The notes below the pieces were generated by a model that did no database searches, had not been told where the DNA came from, and saw nothing but the letters and a program-made list of their open reading frames with translations. Below, in pieces: positions 7,994-17,382 of a stretch of DNA of 64,000 nucleotides. Numbering within the stretch: the stretch's first letter is position 1; the number at the start of each line of letters is the position of its first letter. Position numbers and translations under genes: made by a program. Source of the stretch: JAJPHU01 sp035553375 (GTDB lineage Bacteria > Planctomycetota > Planctomycetia > Gemmatales > Gemmataceae); NCBI GenBank assembly GCA_035553375.1, contig DATNCY010000276.1, positions 18,016 through 82,015 on the forward strand, in the 5' to 3' direction.

Positions 7994-9373
7994 TTACCCA
8001 ATCAATTCGGGGATCGGCTCGGCGTCGATCAAGCGGATCGGCCGGCCACCAGGTCCAGGCATCATCGTCGTTTCCAGATCGATGCCCATGCCGGCGTAGA
8101 TGCTGGCGATAACCTGCGGCGGCTTGATCGGATACTCGTGCGGAGCGGCACCGATCTTGTCCGTCGAGCCAATCACCTGCCCGCCGCGAATGTTGCCGCC
8201 ACACAGGAAGTTCGTCCACGCGGCCGGATAGTGATCGCGTCCGCCGCGCTTGTTGACCTTCGGCGTGCGGCCAAACTCACTCAGCACGGCCACGACGGTT
8301 TCTTGCAACAATCCACGCTTTTCAAGATCTTCAATGAGGGCGGAAAACGCCCAATCGAATTGCGGACACAGTAAGCGTTCGAGGTCGGCATAGGTGTTAT
8401 CGAGTCCGCCACCGTCGGCGTGCATGTCCCAACAGGAGATGTTGAAGACGGTGTCGAAGTGGTTGACCGTCACGCAACGGGCACCGTTTTCAATGAGCCG
8501 GCGGGCCATCAAACAGCTTTGACCGAAGGTATTGCGGCCATAGCGATCGCGCAGCTTCTCCGGTTCCTGCGTCAGATCGAATGCCTTCTTCGTGCCCGGC
8601 GAGGTCAGCAGGTTGAATGCCCGGTTATAGGCCGTGTCGTGATCGTGGACCGACTTGCTTTCGGCGCGGCGCTGAAGCGCATCAAGTTCGCCGAGCAGTT
8701 GGCGGCGTGACTGAGTACGAAACTCACTCAGCCCCTTGGGAGGTAGCAAATTGGCGACCTGGAAATCCTTCCGCGACGGATCGCCGTTGAGGAAGAATGG
8801 TTCATGCGCGCTGCCGAGATAAGCGCCGGCCTGACCGTGCGGCGTCGAGGTGCCGGTGTTGGCGATCTTGCCCGGCAACACAATCGACGCCGGCAGATCG
8901 CCCTTGGGACCGAACACACGCGAGATGACCGAGCCAGTGTGCGGCTGCGGATTGTTCTCGCTGAAATCGTGGCCAGTCATCATCCAGCGCTGGCCGTTCT
9001 CATGCGACGCCCCGCTGTTGTAGGACAAACTGCGGATGAGCGAGACTTTATCCATCAGCCGGGCCATCAGCGGAAAGTGTTCGCATATCTGGATGCCGGT
9101 TACATTCGTCTTGGTCGGCTTGAATGCGCCGCGAATGTCTTCGGGCGCGTTGGGCTTCATGTCCCAGGTGTCGAGGTGGCCCGGCGAGCCAACGAGAAAA
9201 AGCGTGATGACGTTCTTGATTTTGGCTTTGGGCGCATCGACTGCGCCGGCTTGCTGCAAGCCGAGTAGGTTCGGCAGCGTCAGTCCGGCCATGCCGGCGC
9301 TGCCCACCTTCAAGAAACTCCGCCGCGTCATGCCCTCACATAGCCGCAAGCGTGCGCTTCCGATATTCAGCAT
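7994..9373 (-). CDS. DUF1501 protein, Tat-exported
   Basis: 459 residues, the usual length for the DUF1501 family, which belongs to the sulfatase/alkaline-phosphatase-like fold group. A Tat-type signal is visible near the N-terminus (TRRSFLKVGSAGMAG, residues 16-30), pointing to export of a folded protein. Family hallmarks include LFLVGSPGHLDTWDMKP, LSEFGRTPKVN, GGRDHYP and the C-terminal GGQVIGSTDKIG. The start at 9373 has an AGGAAGGA ribosome-binding sequence. It is the second gene of the left-hand operon, 23 nt after the 102-residue gene. Biochemical activity of DUF1501 is not established; an envelope hydrolase is inferred from the fold. Confidence 0.95.
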   Translation of the reverse strand: MLNIGSARLRLCEGMTRRSFLKVGSAGMAGLTLPNLLGLQQAGAVDAPKAKIKNVITLFLVGSPGHLDTWDMKPNAPEDIRGAFKPTKTNVTGIQICEHFPLMARLMDKVSLIRSLSYNSGASHENGQRWMMTGHDFSENNPQPHTGSVISRVFGPKGDLPASIVLPGKIANTGTSTPHGQAGAYLGSAHEPFFLNGDPSRKDFQVANLLPPKGLSEFRTQSRRQLLGELDALQRRAESKSVHDHDTAYNRAFNLLTSPGTKKAFDLTQEPEKLRDRYGRNTFGQSCLMARRLIENGARCVTVNHFDTVFNISCWDMHADGGGLDNTYADLERLLCPQFDWAFSALIEDLEKRGLLQETVVAVLSEFGRTPKVNKRGGRDHYPAAWTNFLCGGNIRGGQVIGSTDKIGAAPHEYPIKPPQVIASIYAGMGIDLETTMMPGPGGRPIRLIDAEPIPELIG

Positions 9374-9396
9374 GATTCAATCCTTCCTCTGGGCCG

Positions 9397-9705
9397 TCAA
9401 ATCTGGTACGCGACCTTGTTCGACACGTCGATGTATTTGCTGTTGACGTATTTGCCGTCCTTGCCTTTGCGGTAATCGATGTACTTCCACATTTGCAGGA
9501 CAATCTCATATTTCCCCGGCGTCTTGTCGGGGTGTTCGTAGCTGTTCGCCGTGCGGGCGGCGTTGACGGCGGCAATCTCCTTGCCGTCGCGGAGAATCAG
9601 CCATTGCAAGCGCGATCCCCAATCGTTGCTAACTTCGCCGCGAATGACGCGGCGGCCTTCGAGGCGAATCTCCGCTCGCGGCGTTCCTTCAAGTTTCTGA
9701 TCCAT
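9397..9705 (-). CDS. Small hypothetical protein, first gene of the left operon
   Basis: 102 residues, with a good GGGAGG ribosome-binding sequence 9 nt before the ATG. There is no signal peptide, membrane segment or cysteine. The middle (RVIRGEVSNDWGSRLQWLIL, then PGKYEIVLQMWKYID) looks like a single compact beta domain, resembling an Ig-like or fibronectin-type fold, but I do not recognise a family. It reads directly into DUF1501 with a 23-nt gap. A cytosolic or accessory role for the exported products downstream is only a guess. The separate reading frame, strong RBS and tight spacing make it a real gene. Confidence 0.75.
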   Translation of the reverse strand: MDQKLEGTPRAEIRLEGRRVIRGEVSNDWGSRLQWLILRDGKEIAAVNAARTANSYEHPDKTPGKYEIVLQMWKYIDYRKGKDGKYVNSKYIDVSNKVAYQI

Positions 9706-9930
9706 GACGAGAGACCTCCCGCAAAAGAGTCGGATGGCGAGTTTCGGTTTTTAATGACGATCGTTCGGTCCCAGGGTCGGAGAGTTATCCGGCAGGGTGC
9801 GTTCGGGGGGAGTACCAGGATCACCTGTTGGCATGGAGTCGTGATCCAGACTTGGAAGATACCCTATCGCGGCGTGAATGTCACGCGGATTACCTCCAAT
9901 TTTCACCGAGGCACGCTTCATCCATGCGTT

Positions 9931-12408
9931 TCAGCGATTCTTGACGCTATCGAGTCGTGTCAGCGCGTCTTTGGCCTGCCGGGTGAGTGGGGCGTCGGAT
10001 GCACCCTTCGCAAGGGCGTGCAGCACGCGCCGCGCCGACTCCGTGCCGATCATCTCCAGCACTTCCACGGCGCGCACGGTTCGTAAATGTTCGGTCATGG
10101 CAGCCGGATCGGCCAGTAGCGCCAGCAGTTCCTCCGCTCGTCGCCGTGCCTCCAGAGACGGCTTGCTCGCCAACAGTTTGCGCAGGGATGCCTCGGCGAA
10201 TTGGCCCATCTGGGCCAACTCTTTCATGGCCTGAATGCGGACATCAAATTTGTCGTTGTCGAGATCCTTCAGCAGACGGGCCAGTTTTTCGGCAGACGCC
10301 GGCGGCACATGGTCGCGAAGGAAAGGCACCGTTTGCGCCGGCGCTCGCGCCAGCGTTTGGACGGCTTCGTAGGCCGCAGGCGCATCCGCGCCGCCCAGGT
10401 CGCGCCACAGTGTTCGCAATTGCAGGACCGATAGTTCAATCGTCTGACTGCGGCCGGATTCGAGCAGGGCGGGCACATCCCAGACGAGGGCGGTTCCGTC
10501 TTGGCTAGCGGTTACGAGCGTCGAGCCGCGTTCGGCGAAGGCGATGCCGACAACCTCACCGCGATGACCGGCAAACATGTGTAATCGTCGTCCGGTGGCC
10601 GCGTCCCACAAGCGCACAGTGCCGTTGCTGCTGCCGGTCGCCAGCAGCCGGCCATCGCGGGAAAACACGGCCGCTCGTACAAACGCCTTGTCGCCGTACA
10701 TCACTCGCCGTTGCTTGCCGCTCGCCACTTCCCACAAACGCACCGAGCCATCTTGCCCGCCCATCGCCAACATGCGACCATCCGGCGAAACCGTCACCGT
10801 CATCACCCCGCCGACTTTGCTCGAGAGATCACGATCCGCCGTCCGCCCGCTGACACTCCATAGGCGAACTCCCGCCGAGCCGGCGCTGAGGAACGTCTGT
10901 CCATCCGGTGTGAATAGCAGACTCGACAGCGTGTTGCCTTGTGGCCGAAGTTGGCGCAGTTCCTTGCCAGCCTTCGTATCCCACAAGACGATACGGCGAT
11001 CGCTGCCCGCGAACGCCAAGGTTTTGCCATCGCTTGCCACAGCGAGCAAGCGCGCGATGGTTCGGATGTCCTGCGGCGGTTGCGCTTCCTCGCCCTTGGC
11101 GATGTTCCAGAAATGCACCTGCCCCGCCGCCGAGACGATCACCAGCGTGTGTCCGTCGGGACCGAAAGCAGCGACGCAGACCAGCGCCGGCAGTTTTGGG
11201 GAGTGCGGTTGCTCTTTCCCCGTCATCGTGTCCCAAAGGCTGAGCTTTCCCGGCATTCGTACCAGTGCCAACGTCCGGCCATCCGGCGACAGCGACATCC
11301 CCGATACCGCGCCGCCGGTGTCCTTCATCGGTCCGACCGCGCGCCCCGTATCCGGGTTCCATAGATGCAGGACATTGTCGCTCCCGCCCGACGCCAGTGT
11401 TTTGCCGTCCGGCGCGAAGGCCAAAACGCGAACCCGTCCACCCTGGCCGGCGCAGCGAGCCGTCTCCTTGCCGGTTTTTACGTCCCACAAGCGCACGGTT
11501 CCATCGGCCGCGCCGGAGGCCAGCGTCGCGCCGCCGGGACTGAACGCCAAGCAGAAAATACCGTTCTTGCCGCTGATCGAAACGCGCTGATGTCCCTCCA
11601 ACAAGCGCAATTCACGGCCTGTTGTCACGTCCCACAAACGGATGTGATTGTCGTAATCGCCCGCCGCGAGGGTGCGGCCATCCGGCGCGAACGCCAGACT
11701 GCGGATTGTATCGGTACCAAAGGAACGACGAACCCGCGTTTCCTTCATGGCGGCGAGATCGAACAGGCTGATCCCTTCTCGCCCCTTGTTTACGGCGAGC
11801 ATTCGGCCGTTGCTCGTGAGCGCAAGTCCCTGAATACTGCCCGCTACGCGCAATTCGCTCTTGCCGCACGATCCCCACAGATGAATATCGCCCGCGCTTG
11901 TACCCAGAGCCGCCCCGGAACCATCCGGCGTGAAGGCGACCGCCTCAATACGTTCGCTCGATCCCAGGTTGGAAGTGTGCAAGGACTCGCGCTGTCCGGC
12001 GAGATTCTCGCCGCGCTGGTCGGTGTCGCATCGGTACAGCGTCCCGCGCGCATCGCACCAGAGCAGCGATTTGCCGCGCTCCGCGAACGTGAGAGCGACA
12101 CACGCGGGCGCATGGAAGTGCGCCAACTCCTTGCCCGTAGCGACATCCCACAGACTGAGCGTGTTATCGTGGCCGGCCGTGGCGATGCGACGGCCATCCG
12201 GCGCGAAGGCGATGGACGTGATCTCGCCGCCATGCCGCAACCGTGTGGAACCGATGCGCAGCCGGGCCAGAGGCGGCAACGGATCGCCGTGGTTGTCCAC
12301 CTTGGTGGATTTCCCAGCCGGTTCCGCAGTGAATCCGCTCGTCTGCGAGATCATGCTCACAAAAAGCACAAGCAACAGCGACGGGCAACGAACCGAGCGA
12401 GCGTTCAT
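9931..12408 (-). CDS. Secreted WD40-repeat protein with helical C-terminal domain
   Basis: 825 residues from the ATG at 12408, chosen over an upstream TTG at 12435 because GGAGA lies 6 nt before it and a signal peptide follows directly (SLLLVLFVSMISQTSGFTAE). About twelve to fourteen WD40 blades fill residues 50-640, many with SPDGRTLA and RLWDVATGK motifs. This suggests two stacked propellers. The last 170 residues are helical (LWRDLGGADAPAAYEAV, then LARLLKDLDNDKFDVRIQAM), a tail often attached to WD40 arrays in Gemmataceae. It stands alone on the minus strand, divergent from the MscS gene. A scaffold function is inferred; there is no catalytic motif. Confidence 0.9.
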   Translation of the reverse strand: MNARSVRCPSLLLVLFVSMISQTSGFTAEPAGKSTKVDNHGDPLPPLARLRIGSTRLRHGGEITSIAFAPDGRRIATAGHDNTLSLWDVATGKELAHFHAPACVALTFAERGKSLLWCDARGTLYRCDTDQRGENLAGQRESLHTSNLGSSERIEAVAFTPDGSGAALGTSAGDIHLWGSCGKSELRVAGSIQGLALTSNGRMLAVNKGREGISLFDLAAMKETRVRRSFGTDTIRSLAFAPDGRTLAAGDYDNHIRLWDVTTGRELRLLEGHQRVSISGKNGIFCLAFSPGGATLASGAADGTVRLWDVKTGKETARCAGQGGRVRVLAFAPDGKTLASGGSDNVLHLWNPDTGRAVGPMKDTGGAVSGMSLSPDGRTLALVRMPGKLSLWDTMTGKEQPHSPKLPALVCVAAFGPDGHTLVIVSAAGQVHFWNIAKGEEAQPPQDIRTIARLLAVASDGKTLAFAGSDRRIVLWDTKAGKELRQLRPQGNTLSSLLFTPDGQTFLSAGSAGVRLWSVSGRTADRDLSSKVGGVMTVTVSPDGRMLAMGGQDGSVRLWEVASGKQRRVMYGDKAFVRAAVFSRDGRLLATGSSNGTVRLWDAATGRRLHMFAGHRGEVVGIAFAERGSTLVTASQDGTALVWDVPALLESGRSQTIELSVLQLRTLWRDLGGADAPAAYEAVQTLARAPAQTVPFLRDHVPPASAEKLARLLKDLDNDKFDVRIQAMKELAQMGQFAEASLRKLLASKPSLEARRRAEELLALLADPAAMTEHLRTVRAVEVLEMIGTESARRVLHALAKGASDAPLTRQAKDALTRLDSVKNR

Positions 12409-12487
12409 CGGCAATCTCCAGGGAACAATAGCCAAGGTCCGGTAACAGGACGAAGAAGGGACGGGGGACTAACGGCTATCGGCCCCT

Positions 12488-12544
12488 GCCAGCCCGCAGC
12501 GCCAGCAAGGAAAGGAGAGTCCCTTGCTGGCGCTGCGGGCTGGC
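12488..12544. repeat. Palindromic repeat in the WD40/MscS divergent region
   Basis: A perfect 23-bp stem (12488-12510 with 12522-12544, 11-nt loop) with arm start GCCAGCCCGCAGCGCCAGCA. A near-identical element lies at 36711-36761, so this is a dispersed palindrome family. It sits in the 294-nt divergent intergenic region, which also has a smaller 7-bp hairpin at 12662-12680 just before the MscS ribosome-binding site. Confidence 0.85.
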
Positions 12545-12702
12545 GGGGTTTGCCGCGCTGTCCTTACAACGTGTGCGAATCCCCCAGATACCGGCATCGT
12601 GCGCCGCGCGTGAAATTGGTCTGGCGTAGCCGCCGTTTCCGCGTATCATGCCGCGCCCTAGGGACCAGACATTCTGGTCCGCGCACGTCCGAGGAGTGGG
12701 CC

Positions 12703-14841
12703 ATGCAAGACGCAATCTCGAAAGCCCTCACGTCCCGCAAGTTGGTCATGGGGGCGCTCGCCGGGGTCGCCCTGGTTATTGGCGCTATGTGGTTGATCGA
12801 TCCCGAGGCCTTCCCCATCAAGGGGCCGACCAGCGAGGCGGAACAACCGGGCGAAACGGCCGATGCGGGACCGCCGCTGTCCGCGGCCGAACGCATCGCC
12901 CATTTGCAGCACGACATAGAGGAGGATCGGCAATACCTTGACAAGTTCACCGCCCAATTGAAGGCTCCCGACAACGAATACAATAGGGCCGAGAAACGCT
13001 TCCAAAAGGTCGATGAGGATTTGCAGCAAGCTCGCCAGGCGATCCAGCAACTCAAGGACGCGGGCAAGGCAGAGGAGGCGTTGGCCCGCGCCGGCTCTCT
13101 CAAGGATTTGCAAGCGAGTTGGCAGCGAAACCGCGATCGCTTTAACCTGGCCATCAAGGAACACAAGACACTTCAGCAGAGCATCGCCGCTCTGGAGCGC
13201 AAGATCGAGAAGGAGCAGCAAACGCTCGATCGTCTCTCCGGTGTGGCGCCTAAGGTAGCCGATTCGGGGAGCGAACCGGAACGCGCTCACGGAGCGAATG
13301 CACCACCTTCCACTGCCAAAGCAGCCGACTCACCGGGCAAGCCGGCACACACTCGCGGAGCCGGTTCGCCCTCTTCCGCGTCTTCGGGCCTAACCTTGCC
13401 GGAATCGCCGTTGGCCCTCGCTTCCTCCGCTTCCGCTGCCGCGCCAGCCACCCCGTCGGCCGCGTCCGAAGCACCCGATGCCGAACATGTTTCCCGCGAG
13501 GTGCAGCGCGCGAGAGAGGAGGCCAAGCTCAAGGAGGAAGCCGCGAAAAAGGCCGAGGGTAAAGCGCAATCGATCACCCAACGGATGGAGATCTTGCGTC
13601 AGAACGTCAGCTTGGCGAAGAAAATGCTGGATACCGCGCGCCAGCGCGCCGACCACGAGCAGCAAACCCGGAGTACTCTCGAGGCCGATCTACAAACGAA
13701 GACGGCCGCCAAGGCACCGGAGGCGGAATTGAAATACGTCTCCAGCCGCATCGAGGCAGCTCAGCGGCGGCTTCAGGAGGCACAAGCCGAGGTACGTTCC
13801 AGTACGGATCGCTTGCACGACTTCCAGGGCGAACTAAGCACCTTGCAGAACCAGCAGATTGCCGCCCTCCATGAGGCCGACGCCAAGAAGCAAGCCGCCG
13901 AGGACGCCGAGGACAGAATCGCCTACTTACAGAATCCGTTTCGTCCGCGTAACATCGTGCAATGGCTGTTCCACCACGGCCCGCGTTTGTTCCTCATCAC
14001 CCTCGGCATGATTATCTTCTATCGGCTGTCGCGCGTGATTAGCCGTCGTGCTGTCCGCTTCATGGCCCAAACCGGCACGGCCAAACGCGGTACGCATCAG
14101 GATCGCGAAAACCGGGCGCAGACGCTGGTCGGCGTGTTCAATAGCACCCTGTCGCTGTTCGTCCTCGGCGGCGGCGCGCTGATGATTTTCGATGAGGTTG
14201 GTATCCCGATCGTGCCCCTCATGGGCGGGGCCGCCGTCCTCGGCCTGGCCGTCGCCTTCGGCGCGCAGAATCTCATCAAGGATTATTTCTCCGGCTTCAT
14301 GGTTCTCTTGGAAGATCAATACGGCATCAACGACGTGGTGCGAATCGGCTCCATTTCCGGCCTGGTCGAGCATATTTCGCTGCGAACAACGGTGCTGCGC
14401 GACCTGGAAGGCATCGTTCACTTCATCCCGCACGGCACCATCACGACGGTTAGCAATCTGACGCACGGTTGGTCGCGGGCGTTGTTCGATGTTGGCATCG
14501 CCTACAAGGAAGACGTGGATCGCGTCATGCAGGTGCTTCTCGATCTGGGCCGTGAGTTGCGCCAGGATGCGACATTCGGCCCACTGATCCTCGACGATCC
14601 CGAAATGCTCGGCGTCGATGGCTTGGCCGATTCGTCGGTGGTCCTCAAATTTTTCATGAAGACGCTGCCGTTGCAGCAATGGACGGTCAAGCGCGAGATG
14701 CTGCGGCGGATCAAGAACAAGTTTGACGCGCTGGGCATCGAGATTCCGTTCCCGCATCAGACGGTGTATCACCGCTATGAGACGCCGCCGCCGGCGGGCG
14801 TCCCGGAGTATGCCCCGCTGCCGGTCAAACGTGCGGGATGA
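12703..14841 (+). CDS. Mechanosensitive channel of the MscS family with long coiled coil
   Basis: 712 residues from the ATG at 12703, preceded by GAGGAG; the frame is open far upstream but that part is antisense to the WD40 gene. Domains: N-terminal membrane anchor (residues 14-31), charged coiled coil (about 60-200), Ala/Ser/Pro-rich linker (about 205-265), second coiled coil (265-400), membrane segments from about 415, and the MscS pore helix and beta domain (AAVLGLAVAFGAQNLIKDYF, then FSGFMVLLEDQYGINDVVRIG). The conserved C-terminal cytoplasmic domain is complete. Such channels release solutes on hypo-osmotic shock. The large extramembrane coiled coil is reminiscent of MscK-type members, but may instead tether the channel to the envelope. 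Confidence 0.93.
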   Translation: MQDAISKALTSRKLVMGALAGVALVIGAMWLIDPEAFPIKGPTSEAEQPGETADAGPPLSAAERIAHLQHDIEEDRQYLDKFTAQLKAPDNEYNRAEKRFQKVDEDLQQARQAIQQLKDAGKAEEALARAGSLKDLQASWQRNRDRFNLAIKEHKTLQQSIAALERKIEKEQQTLDRLSGVAPKVADSGSEPERAHGANAPPSTAKAADSPGKPAHTRGAGSPSSASSGLTLPESPLALASSASAAAPATPSAASEAPDAEHVSREVQRAREEAKLKEEAAKKAEGKAQSITQRMEILRQNVSLAKKMLDTARQRADHEQQTRSTLEADLQTKTAAKAPEAELKYVSSRIEAAQRRLQEAQAEVRSSTDRLHDFQGELSTLQNQQIAALHEADAKKQAAEDAEDRIAYLQNPFRPRNIVQWLFHHGPRLFLITLGMIIFYRLSRVISRRAVRFMAQTGTAKRGTHQDRENRAQTLVGVFNSTLSLFVLGGGALMIFDEVGIPIVPLMGGAAVLGLAVAFGAQNLIKDYFSGFMVLLEDQYGINDVVRIGSISGLVEHISLRTTVLRDLEGIVHFIPHGTITTVSNLTHGWSRALFDVGIAYKEDVDRVMQVLLDLGRELRQDATFGPLILDDPEMLGVDGLADSSVVLKFFMKTLPLQQWTVKREMLRRIKNKFDALGIEIPFPHQTVYHRYETPPPAGVPEYAPLPVKRAG

Positions 14842-14896
14842 ATCGGCGGAACGTCTTCGCGGGTTCCTGTTCCTATCCGTAGCTGCCACGGAGAGC

Positions 14897-14983
14897 GTCG
14901 GTCGTAGGGTGGGTAGAGGGCCGCGAGGCCCACCAGCGAGGGCGTGGTGGGCCTCGCGGCCCTCTACCCACCCTACGACCGAC
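14897..14983. repeat. 39-bp palindrome between convergent genes
   Basis: Perfect arms 14897-14935 and 14945-14983 with a 9-nt loop; part of the arm reads GTAGGGTGGGTAGAGGGCCG. It lies 55 nt after the MscS stop in the 294-nt gap before the convergent propeller gene. It may terminate both transcripts, although there is no T-run. The arm sequence is unrelated to the other palindromes here. The rest of 14842-15135 shows nothing recognisable. Confidence 0.85.
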
Positions 14984-15135
14984 TACGACCGACACAAGAA
15001 CGGCAACTCATCACGTCTTCGCCGTCGCGCAATATCTGCCACGATGGAGCGAGGACTAGGACTCATCCCATGTTCATGCGAAGGGCGATTCACTTTGTCC
15101 GCTGCGGCGGCGCTAAGCCGCAAGCGGCGGTATCG

Positions 15136-17295
15136 TCACTTCGCCGCTCGCGGCTGCACGTTAAACACCACGTCCGCCGATCCCGTGTTGCCGGCCGCGT
15201 CGCGCACGCGCAGAACCAGCACATACGTCCCCGGTTTCAGTCCCTCGGTCTTGAACTGGAACGTCTCCGCCTTGCTGTCGAATAAGCCATCGCTTGGAAA
15301 GACGTTGATCCACTTCTTGCCGTTGACGGCGAACGATGCCGCCGTCAGACGCACCAGCGGCGAGCGAGCCGTCGCTGCTAAAATCACCTGATCGCCGTCG
15401 ATGCCGGCCGTCTTCACCGTCACCGCCGGGGCCTCGTGACACACCACGAAAGGCAGACTGCTTCGTTCGCCGGTCAGCGCCTCGCCCTCCGGGTTGTCCT
15501 TGCGATCGCTGGCCACAACCTTCACCCGATAGACGCCCGACGGCGTGGTCGTCGTGTCCCACTCGAAATCCGTCTTGTCGAGATCGTCTTCCAACTCGAT
15601 CCAGTTTTTCCAGCCGTCCTTGCGGACGAGAATGCGATAAGTGAGATCGTCTTCGTTGGCATCTGTAGCCGACCATTTGAACTTGAGCTTCTTGGGGTTG
15701 TCCAGGTTGACAGCGTTAAGATCCGGCGCCTCGACCTTGGTAATCTCCGGCGTTTGATTGGTCGTCATATAGCGCAGCGTCACGCCGCGCACGGCCGGAC
15801 TGCGAGCCGGGTTGTTCGTGACCAAGGTCACGCGATATTGCAGAAAGCGAGCCGTCGGCGCGGCGATCGTCGCTTGCTCGGCGTCGCTCTGTTCGGCCGA
15901 CCAATCGCTCCAGGTGTCGTCCGGCTCGGCCACATTGCCGCTGCGCGCGGCGATGCGGACGCTCGTTCCGGCGGGCGTGTCACCCTCCCAGCGCAGCGAA
16001 CCCCACCGGCTGATGATCTTGGCGTCCAGTACCTCCGAGAGTACCATCCCGCGCGCCGCGTACTTATCCTGAAGGACGTACAATTTGCCCGGATCGCCGG
16101 TGCCCAGCACGATGGAACCGTCTCGTCGTTGGCACATGCACAGGATTTGCCCATGATCCAGCCGGGCAATCTCGCTGCGCTCGCGCGTCGCCTCATTGAC
16201 CTCGAATAATTGTCCGTCCATGCCGGTGCCGACGAAGAAACGCTCACCCTGACGCAGCAAGCTCAGAACCATCGCTTTCTCGCGGAATACCTCGCGCACG
16301 GTGCCATCCAGCGCGATGCGATACACCGAGTTCTCGCCGCTTGCCGGCGTTGAGGGAGCCGGAGCCGAGTTGGACTTGCTTCCCTCATGGCCTGACGTGG
16401 CGGATTTTTTACTCGTTGCGGTCTCTTTTTTATCCGTTTTTGCTTTCTTGTCCGAAACCACCTCGGCGGAATCCGTGTCGCGCACGCCCACAGCGGTTCC
16501 ACGGCTGGAAAGACCACCTCCACCACCGCGCCGCCGTGAGGTCGGCGAGCTGGTGCCGACGTAGACTGCTTGCGGCGTGACCTTCAGCGTCCGCACCTCG
16601 GCCTGGTTCGCCTGATACAACACGAATCCTTTGCCGCGCGGATCGATGCGATAGACGAGTCCGCCCTTATCGGTGCCGGCGTAAACCATGCCGTCGCCGC
16701 CGGCGGCGACGCACAGGATATGTTCTTGCCGCGTCGTGTAAAACACGGCCGCCTTGCCCTCGCCGTTGATGCGATAAATACGGCCGTGCGGCCCGGTGCC
16801 GGCGTATAACGTCTGCCCCTTGGGATCGACGGCCAGCGACCAAACATACGCCTCGCCGGTTTCGCTGAACACCTTGCCTTGGCCGCGCGGATCGATGCGA
16901 ACAATCTGTCCATTCGGTCCGGTACCGGCGTAGATGCTGCCGTCCGACCCCACGGCCAAACACAGCACCTGACTTTGCTCGCTGGCATACACGACGACCG
17001 GCTTGCCTTCCGGCGGCAGCTTGTAAATCTTCCCCTCGTTGCCGGTGGCGACGTACAAATTGCCGTCGCGGTCCTCAACCATGTCCCACACATGTGAGGC
17101 GTCCAACCCGGCCAACGGCCGCAATTGCCGCGACAGCCGCAACACGCCCTCGCTGCTGACGACCATCTGCTTGAGTTGGGCTTTGTCGTAGTGCGCGGGA
17201 GTATGCTGATGCCACACCTTGACCTTGGTCGCGAGGGCGAAGGGAGGACAGGCAAACATCAACGCCACGACATACGGCAAGCACGAACGCAACAT
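15136..17295 (-). CDS. Secreted beta-propeller protein with Ig/fibronectin-like C-terminus
   Basis: 719 residues from the ATG at 17295, which has GGGAG close upstream; an in-frame GTG at 17307 is less likely. A signal peptide is followed by a propeller with very regular blades (YVATGNEGKIYKL, YAGTGPNGQIVRIDP, YAGTGPHGRIYRI) in about residues 55-260. A low-complexity linker follows (Arg/Gly-rich, then Lys/Ser/Thr-rich with many DKK and SKK, about 260-320), then a further propeller segment, and C-terminal Ig-like domains ending LRVRDAAGNTGSADVVFNV. No catalytic residues were recognised. It follows the S55 peptidase gene by 87 nt on the same strand, so the two may be co-transcribed. Function unknown. 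Confidence 0.88.
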   Translation of the reverse strand: MLRSCLPYVVALMFACPPFALATKVKVWHQHTPAHYDKAQLKQMVVSSEGVLRLSRQLRPLAGLDASHVWDMVEDRDGNLYVATGNEGKIYKLPPEGKPVVVYASEQSQVLCLAVGSDGSIYAGTGPNGQIVRIDPRGQGKVFSETGEAYVWSLAVDPKGQTLYAGTGPHGRIYRINGEGKAAVFYTTRQEHILCVAAGGDGMVYAGTDKGGLVYRIDPRGKGFVLYQANQAEVRTLKVTPQAVYVGTSSPTSRRRGGGGGLSSRGTAVGVRDTDSAEVVSDKKAKTDKKETATSKKSATSGHEGSKSNSAPAPSTPASGENSVYRIALDGTVREVFREKAMVLSLLRQGERFFVGTGMDGQLFEVNEATRERSEIARLDHGQILCMCQRRDGSIVLGTGDPGKLYVLQDKYAARGMVLSEVLDAKIISRWGSLRWEGDTPAGTSVRIAARSGNVAEPDDTWSDWSAEQSDAEQATIAAPTARFLQYRVTLVTNNPARSPAVRGVTLRYMTTNQTPEITKVEAPDLNAVNLDNPKKLKFKWSATDANEDDLTYRILVRKDGWKNWIELEDDLDKTDFEWDTTTTPSGVYRVKVVASDRKDNPEGEALTGERSSLPFVVCHEAPAVTVKTAGIDGDQVILAATARSPLVRLTAASFAVNGKKWINVFPSDGLFDSKAETFQFKTEGLKPGTYVLVLRVRDAAGNTGSADVVFNVQPRAAK

Positions 17296-17321
17296 GGAAA
17301 CTCCCACGCCAGGGCAAATCC

Positions 17322-17381
17322 TTTCGGATTTCGGATTTCGCTTTTTGAGTTTCTTTCGGATTTCGGATTTCGAGTTTCGGA
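17322..17381. repeat. Short direct repeats TTTCGGA
   Basis: Five copies of TTTCGGA in two clusters within 60 bp, giving a simple-sequence tract between the S55 peptidase stop (17383) and the propeller start. There is no palindrome. Such tracts may reflect replication slippage; a regulatory function is not evident. Confidence 0.7.
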
Positions 17382-17382
17382 T

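Noticed and set aside
11365..12702. Upstream extension of the MscS frame
   Set aside because: It is antisense to the WD40 gene and shows no similarity. A good RBS and membrane anchor follow at 12703.
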